This document shows positions 1-7,623 of a stretch of DNA of 11,984 nt, one piece after another. A program made the translations under genes and the position numbers. This DNA is from JBLHLB01 sp047618505 (GTDB taxonomy: Bacteria > Planctomycetota > UBA1135 > GCA-002686595). Positions within the stretch are counted from its first letter, which is position 1, and every line of letters starts with the position of its first letter. The DNA lies in contig JBLHLB010000093.1 in the NCBI GenBank assembly GCA_047618505.1, positions 1-11,984 on the forward strand. The letters are read 5' to 3'. The notes beneath the pieces were generated by a model. The model saw nothing but the letters and a program-made list of their open reading frames with translations. It made no database searches and was not told where the DNA came from.

Positions 1-2
1 AT

Positions 3-836
3 GAGAAGCAGTGGCTCACCGACCAGGGACTCCCGATCCCCGGTTCGGGCGCCGCAAAGTATTCCCTAAATCAAGGCCTCTGGGGCGTGTCTATCGGCGG
101 TGGCGAGACCCTTACGAGCAGCGGCCCTCTACCGGAGGAAGCTTGGTTGCTAACCGCCCGGGATAGGCATGTCGCCGGGGAACGGGCCATCTCGATCGAG
201 TTTTCCTGCGGTGTACCTATCGCCCTCGACGGTCGCAAACTGACCCCCGTGCAGTTGATCGAAGAACTCAATCACCTAGCCGGAAGGTACGGCGTCGGTC
301 GCGGCTATCACCTTGGGGACACTGTACTCGGGATCAAGGGACGCATCGGCTACGAGGCACCGGCCGCCGAAACGTTGATCGAAGCGCACCGCGAGCTTGA
401 GAAGCTCGTCCTGACCCAGGCCCAGCGTGCCACGAAGGATGCCCTAGCCGATGACTACGGCCGGCAGCTCCACGCGGGACAGGCCTTCGAGCCCCAACTG
501 CGCGATATCGAAGCACTCTTTGCCTCGAGCCAGTCGCGCGTAACAGGGACGGTTCAGGTCTTGCTTGGGACAGGCAAAGCCCTAGTCATCGGACTGGAAT
601 CGCCCTTCAGCATGATGAGTGCATCGGGTGCAGTCTATGGCGAAAGTCCCGACCGCAACAGCAACCCCGCCGGCGCACTGTGGTTGGCGCGCACGATGGC
701 AGAGCCGGCGCGGCTTTGGCGGCGGGCCGGCGAACTGGCCATTGAGGAGAGCACCGGGGGGAGCGGCTCCCTCGCAGAGCACACGCTTCAACCCCAGTCG
801 GAAGAGAAGTCCATGGAACAGGAGAGCACCTCATGA
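3..836 (+). CDS. argG: Argininosuccinate synthase, C-terminal part (5' end outside window)
   Basis: ArgG joins citrulline and aspartate using ATP to give argininosuccinate, the penultimate step of arginine synthesis, in the cytoplasm. The reading frame is open from the left edge, so the 277 visible residues are the C-terminal two thirds of a protein usually near 400 residues. A GTG at 87 is internal, because the conserved stretch 'KYSLNQGLWGVSIGGGETL' (visible residues 19-37) runs across it. The block GVGRGYHLGDTVLGIKGR (97-114) followed by GYEAPAA is the ArgG signature. Overall the sequence resembles the Bacteroidota-type ArgG more than the E. coli type, judged from memory. The last 30 or so residues (about 248-277) are a low-complexity Ser/Glu-rich tail that I do not recognise from the family. 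The TGA stop overlaps the ATG of the next gene (ATGA at 833-836), so translation is probably coupled. Confidence 0.95.
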   Translation, partial: EKQWLTDQGLPIPGSGAAKYSLNQGLWGVSIGGGETLTSSGPLPEEAWLLTARDRHVAGERAISIEFSCGVPIALDGRKLTPVQLIEELNHLAGRYGVGRGYHLGDTVLGIKGRIGYEAPAAETLIEAHRELEKLVLTQAQRATKDALADDYGRQLHAGQAFEPQLRDIEALFASSQSRVTGTVQVLLGTGKALVIGLESPFSMMSASGAVYGESPDRNSNPAGALWLARTMAEPARLWRRAGELAIEESTGGSGSLAEHTLQPQSEEKSMEQESTS

Positions 837-1936
837 AGCGTATAACCCTCGACAAGATCGCCTCAGTCACGGCGCGCATTGGTCTCGACCACAATGCGGT
901 CCTCGGCACGGACATTCCGGCCAAGGCGGGTTCCGTAATTGCTGCGCGCGTGCTCAACGCGAAGACGGTCTATAACACCCTTGAGGATTGCCACGGACGC
1001 ATGGTGATCCTGCAGCCGGGCGATATCGTGGCCGGTGCCCTCGGACATCGCAAGGCACTGCTCGGCTACTCTGGGCAGGTCCCCGAAAGCGTCTCGGTGG
1101 GTGACGAACTGCAGCTGCTGAACCTTGGCGGAGTGATCGGAACCGGAGCCTCCGCAACACCCGCCCTGGGCGAACCTTTCCGTTTGGAAGTGTTGGGTAG
1201 CGTGCTCGAATTCCCCGACATCGAACGTCGCGTTGGGCGACCCGCCTGCGTTGGCCGAGCCGCCCTAAAAGTTCCCGAACCCAGCGCGGAAGATTGGGCC
1301 AACCTGCCCCCCATCGTCGCCTTGGTTGGCACCAGCATGAATTCAGGCAAGACGACTGCCGCTTGCGCCCTTGTGGCAGGCCTGCGCCAAGACGGATACA
1401 GCGTTGGATCCGGAAAACTCACCGGAGTCTCACTGCGCAGTGACATCTGGGAGATGCATGACTGCGGTGCAAATCCCACGGCGGTATTCACGGACTTCGG
1501 CGTTGTCACCACCGACGCCAACAACGCCGTCGCAGCAGCCCATAGCCTGATCCACTATCTTGCATCCAACGAATCCGCGCCGCCGGATGTACTGGTCCTT
1601 GAGTTTGGAGACGGGCTCCTTGGAACCTACGGAGTTCAAGCCCTGCTGGAGGACGAGGCCATCGCCAAGTCCATCTCAAGGGTCATTCTCTGCGCCCAGG
1701 ATCCCGTTGGAGCCTGGGGCGGGACGGAGTTACTGCGCACGCGCTGGGGACTGTCGCCGGATGTGATTTGCGGACGCATCACCGATACACCAGCGGGGCT
1801 TTCCTACTGCAAGGACGGCCTCGAAGTAGCGACTTGGAATGCCCTCTCTGAGGGGCCCGAGGTGGCGCAACGCCTATTCCCCGCAGGCCTCAGGGGTCCG
1901 GGGCCCACGGTCGCGACGGCGGGAACTGCCACGTGA
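833..1936 (+). CDS. Uncharacterised P-loop NTPase (BioD/DUF1611-like) inside the arginine operon
   Basis: This 367-residue protein has no assigned function that I can name. Residues 1-155 form an N-terminal domain with a beta-rich core (MVILQPGDIVAGALGHRKAL, residues 57-76; later LNLGGVIG). Residues 160-335 form a P-loop domain: Walker A is GTSMNSGKTT (166-175), with five residues between G and GK as in dethiobiotin synthetase and DUF1611 proteins rather than four. 'AVFTDFG' (217-223) and 'VLVLEFGDGLLG' (253-264) sit where those families have their acidic and glycine-rich strands. The ATG overlaps the argG stop, GGAG lies 9 bases upstream (821-824), and its own stop overlaps the argC GTG, so it is embedded in the operon as a full member. 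DgcN, a DUF1611 protein, has been reported as a D-glutamate N-acetyltransferase. I infer, without proof, that this protein may acylate glutamate or handle another pathway intermediate. It could instead be a ligase, kinase or regulator. Confidence 0.8.
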   Translation: MKRITLDKIASVTARIGLDHNAVLGTDIPAKAGSVIAARVLNAKTVYNTLEDCHGRMVILQPGDIVAGALGHRKALLGYSGQVPESVSVGDELQLLNLGGVIGTGASATPALGEPFRLEVLGSVLEFPDIERRVGRPACVGRAALKVPEPSAEDWANLPPIVALVGTSMNSGKTTAACALVAGLRQDGYSVGSGKLTGVSLRSDIWEMHDCGANPTAVFTDFGVVTTDANNAVAAAHSLIHYLASNESAPPDVLVLEFGDGLLGTYGVQALLEDEAIAKSISRVILCAQDPVGAWGGTELLRTRWGLSPDVICGRITDTPAGLSYCKDGLEVATWNALSEGPEVAQRLFPAGLRGPGPTVATAGTAT

Positions 1937-3006
1937 CGAAGCCCCTATCTCTCACGGTTGTCGGGGCTGGCGGGTTGTTGATCGGCGAGGCCCTTCGCCT
2001 GGTCGAGATGCACCCCATGCTCGAACTCCGTAGAGCTGTAACACGCGCGCCGGGCACTGCCTTGCTCGAGCTGCAACCGCATCTAGCCTGCGGACGGGAT
2101 CTCAAGACGATTGATCTGCACGCGGCGACCTGCGCCCTGCGTGAGGAGCTTGCGAGCGACGCTGCCCAAGCAGTGCTCTTACTCGGTCTGCCCCACGCTG
2201 AAACGGCAAAGTGCTGGCGCGCCATGCGCGAAGAGTTGGGAGCATCCGCCGACCGACTGGTGGTCGTCGACCTCTCGGCCGATTACCGCCTGCGCAACCT
2301 CGAGGACTACACGCGTTGGTACGGCGAGCATGCAGACCCGGGGGAGCTGCCGAACTTCCGCTACGGGCTGCCGGAACTCAATGGCGAGGACCTTCCGGGT
2401 GCGACTCGCATCGCTGCACCGGGCTGCTTCGCTACTGCCCTGCAGTTGGCCTGCCAGCCGGCAGCGGCTGCGGGCATACTGAATGCAGAACAGATCTGGA
2501 CGCTCAATGCCACCACAGGTTCATCGGGCTCAGGCGTGAAACCGCGCGAAGGCACGCACCATCCCTTCCGCGCCTCTAATCTTCACGCCTATGGGCTGGG
2601 TGGGCACCGTCATGAGGCGGAGCTTGTGCAGGCAATCGGCCTGTCCCCGCCCCTCTCGTTCCTGCCCCACTCCGGACCCTTCGTGCGCGGTATTCACCTG
2701 ACAGCCGTACTGCCACTGGCAAGCGAGATCGACCTTGAAGCGATCCAAGGTATCTACGCGGACACCTACGCTGGGCAGCCCTTCGTCGAGCTCTTGCCAC
2801 TGGGGGAAGTCCCCGACCTACGGCGGGTCGTGGGCTCCAATCGTGCCTGCATGGCTTTGCACGCCAAGCCAGGTGCACTGGTCGTGCTCCTCACCTTGGA
2901 TAACATTCTGAAGGGCGGTTCCGGTCAGGCTCTTCAGGCACTCAATATTGCGCTGGGTTGGCCCCAGGATCTCTCTCTACCGCGGGCCGGCCTCGGGGTC
3001 GCCTAG
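1933..3006 (+). CDS. argC: N-acetyl-gamma-glutamyl-phosphate reductase
   Basis: ArgC reduces N-acyl-glutamyl phosphate to the semialdehyde with NADPH, the third step of arginine synthesis. The protein has 357 residues, close to family size. The N-terminal nucleotide-binding loop is VVGAGGLLIGEAL (9-21). 'VVDLSADYRL' (111-120) and 'FRYGLPELN' (142-150) are ArgC hallmarks, and the catalytic cysteine is Cys165 in APGCFATA. The 'TGSSGSGVK' segment (195-203) and the histidine pair in GGHRHEAE (223-230) fit the substrate site. The PGCFAT form, rather than PGCYPT, resembles the Bacteroidota-type enzymes. Translation starts at a GTG that overlaps the previous stop (GTGA, 1933-1936), suggesting coupled translation. 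LysY of the LysW lysine pathway is a relative, but no LysW-like carrier is seen here, so arginine is the better reading. Confidence 0.94.
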   Translation: MTKPLSLTVVGAGGLLIGEALRLVEMHPMLELRRAVTRAPGTALLELQPHLACGRDLKTIDLHAATCALREELASDAAQAVLLLGLPHAETAKCWRAMREELGASADRLVVVDLSADYRLRNLEDYTRWYGEHADPGELPNFRYGLPELNGEDLPGATRIAAPGCFATALQLACQPAAAAGILNAEQIWTLNATTGSSGSGVKPREGTHHPFRASNLHAYGLGGHRHEAELVQAIGLSPPLSFLPHSGPFVRGIHLTAVLPLASEIDLEAIQGIYADTYAGQPFVELLPLGEVPDLRRVVGSNRACMALHAKPGALVVLLTLDNILKGGSGQALQALNIALGWPQDLSLPRAGLGVA

Positions 3007-3015
3007 CTGCACTTC

Positions 3016-4170
3016 ATGGAACAAACCATCTCAGCAACAGTCAGCGAGCTCCCCTCCTATGGGCGCTTGCCCCTAGATGTTGTCGGCGCAGAGGGAGACG
3101 AGTTGATTCTCGGTGACGGGCGCAGGCTGCTCGATCTCTACGGCGGGCACTGTGTGAACCTCCTCGGTGCTGGAGACGCGCAGTTGGGGTCACTTCTGCA
3201 CGCCCAATGGAAAAAGCTCTCCTTCGCCACGAATCTACTGCCCCTCGAGGGCCGCGCCGCCTACGCCGCTGCCTTGGCACAGACGCTCCCGCCGGGGCAA
3301 TGGCAGTACTTCCTTTCTAACAGTGGGGCGGAGGCGAATGAGAACGCAATCAAGCTGGCCCTCGACGCAACTGGCCGCGACACAATCCTGTGCTTCAGCG
3401 GCGCATTCCACGGCAGGACCTCCGGCGCGGCTGCACTCAACGATGGCTTGGAGACTGGCTTCCCCCTGGCTCCCTACCGCGTGCGTCGTGTGGCCTGGGG
3501 TGACAAGGAAGCTGCACTGAAGGCCATCGATTCTGCGGTTGCTGGCGTGATCCTGGAGCCGATTCAATCCATGGCCGGGGTAGTCACCCCACCACCTCAA
3601 TTTCTCGAGGCCCTACGGGGCGCGTGCAACACAGCCGGTGCCGTCTTGATCTTTGACGAAGTCCAGAGCGGGTCGGGGCGACTGGGAAGCGCCTGGGGCA
3701 GCACACACTTTGGCGTAATCCCGGACGTTTTCTCCAGCGCAAAGGGCGTCGGAGGCGGCTTTCCCATGGGACTCACCGTGGTCTCCCAGGCCACGGCGCA
3801 ACAGGTCAACCCCAAGCTCTTTGGGTCCACCTTCGGTGGCGGTCCGATGGCGCTTTGTGCAGCGACAGAGGTCGCCCGGCGCATCCAATCGGCGGGCTTC
3901 CTCGAGACTGTGCGGTCCCGCTCGCGCGCCTTCAGAGAGCTGTGCCAAACGGGTCCGGTCGAGCACGTGCGCGGCGCCGGACTATTGCTCGGTCTCGAAC
4001 TGCAGAAAGGGTTCAGCGCCAGCCAGGTACGTGACCAACTGCTCGACGCTCGGATCCTGGTGGGGACGAGTGCCGACCCCCAAGTCCTGCGAATCTCCCC
4101 TCCCCTTACCGTCTCTGAATCGGCTCCCCTGCGCCTTGCCCAGGCTTTGGAATCGATCGCCACGGACTAG
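3016..4170 (+). CDS. argD: Acetylornithine aminotransferase (class III PLP)
   Basis: ArgD transfers an amino group from glutamate to N-acyl-glutamate semialdehyde to give N-acylornithine. The protein has 384 residues, a normal family length. Class III aminotransferase motifs appear in order: NSGAEANE (102-109) for phosphate binding, GAFHGRT (129-135), EPIQ (181-184), IFDEVQSG (212-219) with the PLP-pairing Asp214, and SSAKGVGGG (240-248) with the Schiff-base Lys243. 'STFGGGPMAL' (271-280) binds the PLP phosphate from the second subunit. The motif EPIQSMAGV differs from the usual EPVQGEGGV of well-studied ArgD enzymes, so the acyl group (acetyl or succinyl) cannot be stated. The gene starts 9 bases after argC with no clear Shine-Dalgarno sequence. 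In related clusters an N-acylornithine carbamoyltransferase follows at this point; here only 43 bases separate argD from argB. Confidence 0.92.
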   Translation: MEQTISATVSELPSYGRLPLDVVGAEGDELILGDGRRLLDLYGGHCVNLLGAGDAQLGSLLHAQWKKLSFATNLLPLEGRAAYAAALAQTLPPGQWQYFLSNSGAEANENAIKLALDATGRDTILCFSGAFHGRTSGAAALNDGLETGFPLAPYRVRRVAWGDKEAALKAIDSAVAGVILEPIQSMAGVVTPPPQFLEALRGACNTAGAVLIFDEVQSGSGRLGSAWGSTHFGVIPDVFSSAKGVGGGFPMGLTVVSQATAQQVNPKLFGSTFGGGPMALCAATEVARRIQSAGFLETVRSRSRAFRELCQTGPVEHVRGAGLLLGLELQKGFSASQVRDQLLDARILVGTSADPQVLRISPPLTVSESAPLRLAQALESIATD

Positions 4171-4213
4171 ACTTACAACCTGCGCTACATCCGGCGCTGC
4201 CAAGAGAACAACA

Positions 4214-5143
4214 ATGATCGACATTCGCACAGCTGCCCCCTTTGCTCGCCGCTTCCATGGCCAGGTGGTCGTCATCAAAGTCGGAGGTGCTTGCCTCGAG
4301 CGCCCCGGCCTACGCAAGCGCATTGCCGCCGACATCGCCGTGGTGCATGGCCTGGGTGCACGCGTCGTGGTCGTCCATGGCGCGGGCCCCCAGGTCGATG
4401 CGCTGCAACGCTCCCTCGGAGAAGAGCCGCGCAAAGTTAGCGGTCGCCGCATCACCAGTCCTCTGGCTCTGCGCGCCCTCCGCCAGGCGACACTGGGCGA
4501 ACTAAACGGTGAGCTGGCGGCCTTGATCACTGCAGCCGGCGCGTCGGCAGTTGGCCTTTGCGCAGGCAGCGCCAAGATCCTCGAAGCAACCCGCAGGCCC
4601 CCCGTCGTCACCGCAGAAGGCACCGTCGACTTCGGGCACGTTGGTGATATCAAGAGCTGCGATCCCACAGCTCTTTGGGCGCTTCTGGACCGCGGGATCG
4701 TCCCCGTGCTTTCTCCACCGGCCGGTGATGGCTCCGGTGGATTCCTTAACGTGAACGCGGATCTGGCGGCGGCGCACCTCGCCGTGGCCCTCAGTGCACG
4801 CAAGCTGCTTCTCTGCACTTCAACGCCGGGGATTCTGACGGATGCGAATGACCCTTCTTCGCTTACCTCAACCCTAGACCTTGCACAGCTCGCAGAGCTT
4901 GAGGCCAAGGGAGTTCTGCGCGATGGCATGGCCGTCAAGGCGCGCGCCATCACCATGGCCCTTGAGGGCGGCGTGCTGCGTGTGCATGTGGTCTCCGGGA
5001 CGAGCGAAGACGGCCTCTTGGGTGAGCTCTACACAACCCACGGCACGGGCACGCTCGTGACCGCGGGCAATGAAACGAACACTGCTGCAACCGCCGACAC
5101 CGCGGTACCCGTGGACCTACCGACGGCGGGGGCGCCGGCATGA
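4214..5143 (+). CDS. argB: Acetylglutamate kinase
   Basis: ArgB phosphorylates N-acylglutamate with ATP, the second step of the pathway and usually the feedback point. I chose the ATG at 4214: it gives a 309-residue protein beginning just before the amino acid kinase core 'VVVIKVGGACL', whereas the frame's upstream extension lies wholly within argD. Key parts are Lys22 in IKVGG (21-25), VHGAGPQVD (54-62), the nucleotide/substrate segment FLNVNADLAAAHLA (177-190), TSTPGILTD (202-210), and the late lysine in GMAVK (238-242). HGAGP replaces the usual HGGGP. This and the ending 'THGTGTLV' (275-282) recall the kinase half of Xanthomonas-type NAGS/NAGK fusions, but the acetyltransferase half is absent; only a 27-residue Thr/Ala/Pro-rich tail follows. 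The stop overlaps the next start (ATGA, 5140-5143). Confidence 0.92.
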   Translation: MIDIRTAAPFARRFHGQVVVIKVGGACLERPGLRKRIAADIAVVHGLGARVVVVHGAGPQVDALQRSLGEEPRKVSGRRITSPLALRALRQATLGELNGELAALITAAGASAVGLCAGSAKILEATRRPPVVTAEGTVDFGHVGDIKSCDPTALWALLDRGIVPVLSPPAGDGSGGFLNVNADLAAAHLAVALSARKLLLCTSTPGILTDANDPSSLTSTLDLAQLAELEAKGVLRDGMAVKARAITMALEGGVLRVHVVSGTSEDGLLGELYTTHGTGTLVTAGNETNTAATADTAVPVDLPTAGAPA

Positions 5144-6240
5144 GCCTATTCGGTGATCCCCAGGCGCTGTTGTCCGCCCTCGTCAGGGTCCCCTCCCCTT
5201 CGGGGCAGGAGGGACCCCTGGCGGACCAATTGGAACTGTGGGCACAGTCCGCTGGCTTGGGCTGCGATCGCATAGGCCACAGCCTTGTTATTCGCGTCGG
5301 TTCACGCAGGCCCGGGGAACCCCGTCTGCTGCTTAATACACACCATGACACCGTTCCTGTTGGAGCTGGCTGGCATGGCGATCCCCTCGACGGTACTTGG
5401 CGAGATGGGCGCCTCTGCGCCCGGGGCGCCAACGATGCAAAGGCCAGTGTGGCCGCCATGCTCGCAGCGGCCTACTCCCTTCGGAACGAGGAGCTGCGGG
5501 GTGAACTGATCGTCTCCATCAACGCACAGGAAGAGACCTGCAACGCAGGCATGGCCGAAGTGCTCGATCACATCGGCAGGCCCGATGCAGCCGTCACCGG
5601 AGAACCCACGGGCCTCGAAGTTGTCCGCGCGCAGTCTGGCCTTGCCGTACTCGAAGCGCACTGGGGTGGAAGTTCCTGCCATGCCGCCCACGTTGCCCGC
5701 GCGGACTACGACAGTGCTCTGGCGAAGGCCGCTAAGGCCGTCGCTGCACTGCCTGGGCACCTTGAGTTCGAGGGCGAACACGAGCTACTGGGTCGCAGTA
5801 CCATCGCGCCGACAATATTCACCTCGGGTGTACGGCATAACGTCATCCCCGACGAGGCCAAGCTCGTACTAGACGCCCGAATCGCACCGCCCATAGACGC
5901 GGACGCCTGCCTCGCACTCGTTCAGGCATACCTCCCGGATGCCCGCATCACATTGCGATCCGACCGACTGGGGCCCGTGGAAACCGCCGCCGACCATCCC
6001 CTCGTCCAGGCCGCCCTGGTCAGCGCAGGCAACTCCAAGGCCATCGGATCTAACACGCTTTCTGACATGGCGCTCCTACCCGGTATCCCCGCAATTAAAT
6101 GTGGGCCCGGGCAAACAATCCGATCGCACACACCCAATGAGTTTGTGCTCCTCGATGAGCTGCTCGCCGGTGTTCGGTTCTACAGCACTCTAGTCCCACG
6201 CGCACTCCTCGCCCTCACCACAGAAAAGACCACACCATGA
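5140..6240 (+). CDS. argE: M20 metallo-deacylase (acetylornithine or acetylcitrulline deacetylase)
   Basis: This zinc-dependent amidohydrolase probably removes the acyl group from N-acylornithine or N-acylcitrulline. It has 366 residues and the complete M20 metal site: NTHHDT (66-71) with His68 and Asp70, bridging Asp99 in GANDAK, the catalytic pair Glu131-Glu132 in AQEE, Glu155 in TGEPTG, and His330 in IRSHTPNEF. HNVIPDEA (233-240) and 'GSNTLSDMALLPG' (303-315) are typical of ArgE/LysK-like members. It resembles the Bacteroidota-type ArgE, which works after N-acyl-citrulline has been made, but the substrate cannot be settled from sequence. Both junctions are 4-base ATGA overlaps (with argB and argH). 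DapE and LysK are the main alternatives; the neighbours argue for arginine. Confidence 0.88.
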   Translation: MSLFGDPQALLSALVRVPSPSGQEGPLADQLELWAQSAGLGCDRIGHSLVIRVGSRRPGEPRLLLNTHHDTVPVGAGWHGDPLDGTWRDGRLCARGANDAKASVAAMLAAAYSLRNEELRGELIVSINAQEETCNAGMAEVLDHIGRPDAAVTGEPTGLEVVRAQSGLAVLEAHWGGSSCHAAHVARADYDSALAKAAKAVAALPGHLEFEGEHELLGRSTIAPTIFTSGVRHNVIPDEAKLVLDARIAPPIDADACLALVQAYLPDARITLRSDRLGPVETAADHPLVQAALVSAGNSKAIGSNTLSDMALLPGIPAIKCGPGQTIRSHTPNEFVLLDELLAGVRFYSTLVPRALLALTTEKTTP

Positions 6241-7469
6241 GCACCGAAAAGGGAACACCGCCCGCCAGCAGTGAGCCGCGCTTTCACCCGCCCATCTGGG
6301 ATCGTGGGGAACCGATCGATGCGGAGATGATGGCCTTCACCATCGGCGATGACTGGCTCCAGGACGCGCGGCTTGTGGAAGTCGATATCCAGGGATCCCT
6401 AGCCCACGTGGGCGGACTCGGCCGAGCGGGATTGATCTCAGAGGACGACCGCCAGACGATTCAACGGGGCCTGGAAACGCTGCTGGTCTCTTTTCGTGAG
6501 GGCGGCTGGGCCATGGAACCCGGAGACGAAGACGTGCATTCGGCGGTGGAGCGTCGCCTGATCCAACTCGTCGGTGACGCCGGCAAGCGACTGCACACCG
6601 GGCGCAGCCGAAACGATCAAGTCGCCCTGGACATGCGCCTATGGCTGCGCTCTGCGGTGAACGAAGTCGAAGGTCTGGGGGCAAAGCTACTTGCCGCCTT
6701 CGGGATCCTGATCGATGAGCACGGCGCCCTACCGCTGCCGGGCTACACCCACCTACGCCGGGCAATGCCCTCCACATTGGCCCTCTGGGCGGGCGCCCAT
6801 GCCGAGGCTCTGCGCGACAGCCTTGGGGAGTTTGAACTCACGCGCATGCGCATTCGCAACTGCCCCCTCGGCAGTGGCGCGGGCTATGGCATTCCCCTGC
6901 CCCTCGATCGAAAAGGGGTTGCCCAGGCCCTTGGATTCGAAGCTCCCGAAGAGCCTGTCACCCTCACGCAACATGTGCGCGGCCGGGCTGAATTGGCCTA
7001 CCTCACTGCACTTGAGGGGATTGCCCTGGACCTAGGCAAGTTGGCAGCTGATCTCTGGCTCTTCACAAGTTCTGAGTTCGGATTCACCCAATTGCCGGTT
7101 GAACTATCCACCGGCTCGTCGCTCATGCCCCACAAGCGAAACCCCGACTTGATCGAGCTGATCCGTGCCCACAGCAGCCAGGTTGTCTCCGATCGTGCGG
7201 CGGTCGTTGATCTCTTGCGCGACCTTCCCCTGGGCTATCACAGGGACTTCCAGCTCTTGAAACCGCCCTTATTCCGGGCCCATGACCGCATCGCGGCTAT
7301 GTTGCCCTTGGTCACGCGCACCGTCGAGGGCGTAAGGTGGAACACAGAAGCCCTGAAGGCCGCTGCTGCCGACCCCAAACTGACCGCTACTGAGCGAACA
7401 CTTGACCGGGTTACCCAGGGCGAATCATTTCGGGACGCCTATAGAGAAGAGAGTCGCGGAGGTCGCTGA
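6237..7469 (+). CDS. argH: Argininosuccinate lyase, likely frameshifted near its 3' end
   Basis: ArgH splits argininosuccinate into arginine and fumarate, the last pathway step. The visible frame gives 410 residues, shorter than the usual 440-470. Family motifs are LHTGRSRNDQVALD (119-132), GYTHLRRAMPS (169-179) with the catalytic His171, and the mobile signature loop GSSLMPHKRNPD (293-304) with Ser294/Ser295 and Lys300. The start 'IWDRGEPID' followed by 'IQGSLAHV' matches the Bacteroidota-type enzymes. The frame ends abruptly after the conserved GESFRDAYRE with 'ESRGGR'. From about 7452 the next frame (+1) reads VAEVAEG, then PVEYAYSKASIKRPQ, and stops at 7521. This looks like the natural continuation after loss of one base within the GA-rich stretch 7443-7453. 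The ATG at 6237 overlaps the previous stop and has no obvious Shine-Dalgarno sequence. Confidence 0.92.
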   Translation: MSTEKGTPPASSEPRFHPPIWDRGEPIDAEMMAFTIGDDWLQDARLVEVDIQGSLAHVGGLGRAGLISEDDRQTIQRGLETLLVSFREGGWAMEPGDEDVHSAVERRLIQLVGDAGKRLHTGRSRNDQVALDMRLWLRSAVNEVEGLGAKLLAAFGILIDEHGALPLPGYTHLRRAMPSTLALWAGAHAEALRDSLGEFELTRMRIRNCPLGSGAGYGIPLPLDRKGVAQALGFEAPEEPVTLTQHVRGRAELAYLTALEGIALDLGKLAADLWLFTSSEFGFTQLPVELSTGSSLMPHKRNPDLIELIRAHSSQVVSDRAAVVDLLRDLPLGYHRDFQLLKPPLFRAHDRIAAMLPLVTRTVEGVRWNTEALKAAAADPKLTATERTLDRVTQGESFRDAYREESRGGR

Positions 7470-7562
7470 AGGACCCGTTGAATACGCCTATTCAAAGGCT
7501 TCAATTAAAAGGCCCCAATGAAAAGCCTCTGGACTCCAACAATTGCATCACTAATTCAGAAA

Positions 7563-7590
7563 CCAGACTCGGGCATGATTCCCGAACTGG
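7563..7590. promoter_or_regulatory. Inverted repeat upstream of the AT-hook/HTH gene
   Basis: The arms CCAG-AC-TCGGG (7563-7573) and CCCGA-A-CTGG (7581-7590) are complementary at nine positions around a 7-base centre, with one small internal mismatch or bulge. The repeat lies 33 bases before the ATG of the small regulator and about 95 bases after the apparent argH stop. It could be an operator, possibly used by the regulator on itself, or an RNA hairpin ending the arginine transcript. No T-run follows, so a standard intrinsic terminator is unlikely. Confidence 0.4.
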
Positions 7591-7623
7591 CCATGGTCAA
7601 CTCCGACCGATACCAACATTGGC

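Noticed and set aside
87..89. GTG as a possible start of argG
   Set aside because: Conserved ArgG sequence (KYSLNQGLWG) continues upstream to the window edge, so the gene starts outside the window.
3821..4213. Upstream extension of the argB reading frame, which would make a 440-residue protein
   Set aside because: The extra 131 residues lie antiparallel in sense to nothing known and wholly inside argD in another frame. The kinase fold begins just after the ATG at 4214, so the longer start is not credible.
4171..4213. Remnant of argF between argD and argB
   Set aside because: The gap is only 43 bases and shows no carbamoyltransferase-like coding in any frame.
3982..4956. Long open frame on the minus strand (324 codons) across argD and argB
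   Set aside because: It is antisense to two well-supported genes, is rich in Arg, Pro and Ser as expected for a GC-rich shadow frame, and has no recognisable domain.
7496..7528. AGGCTT / AAGCCT inverted repeat after argH as an intrinsic terminator
   Set aside because: The six-base arms enclose a 21-base loop and no T-run follows. The left arm also lies in the probable continuation of argH.
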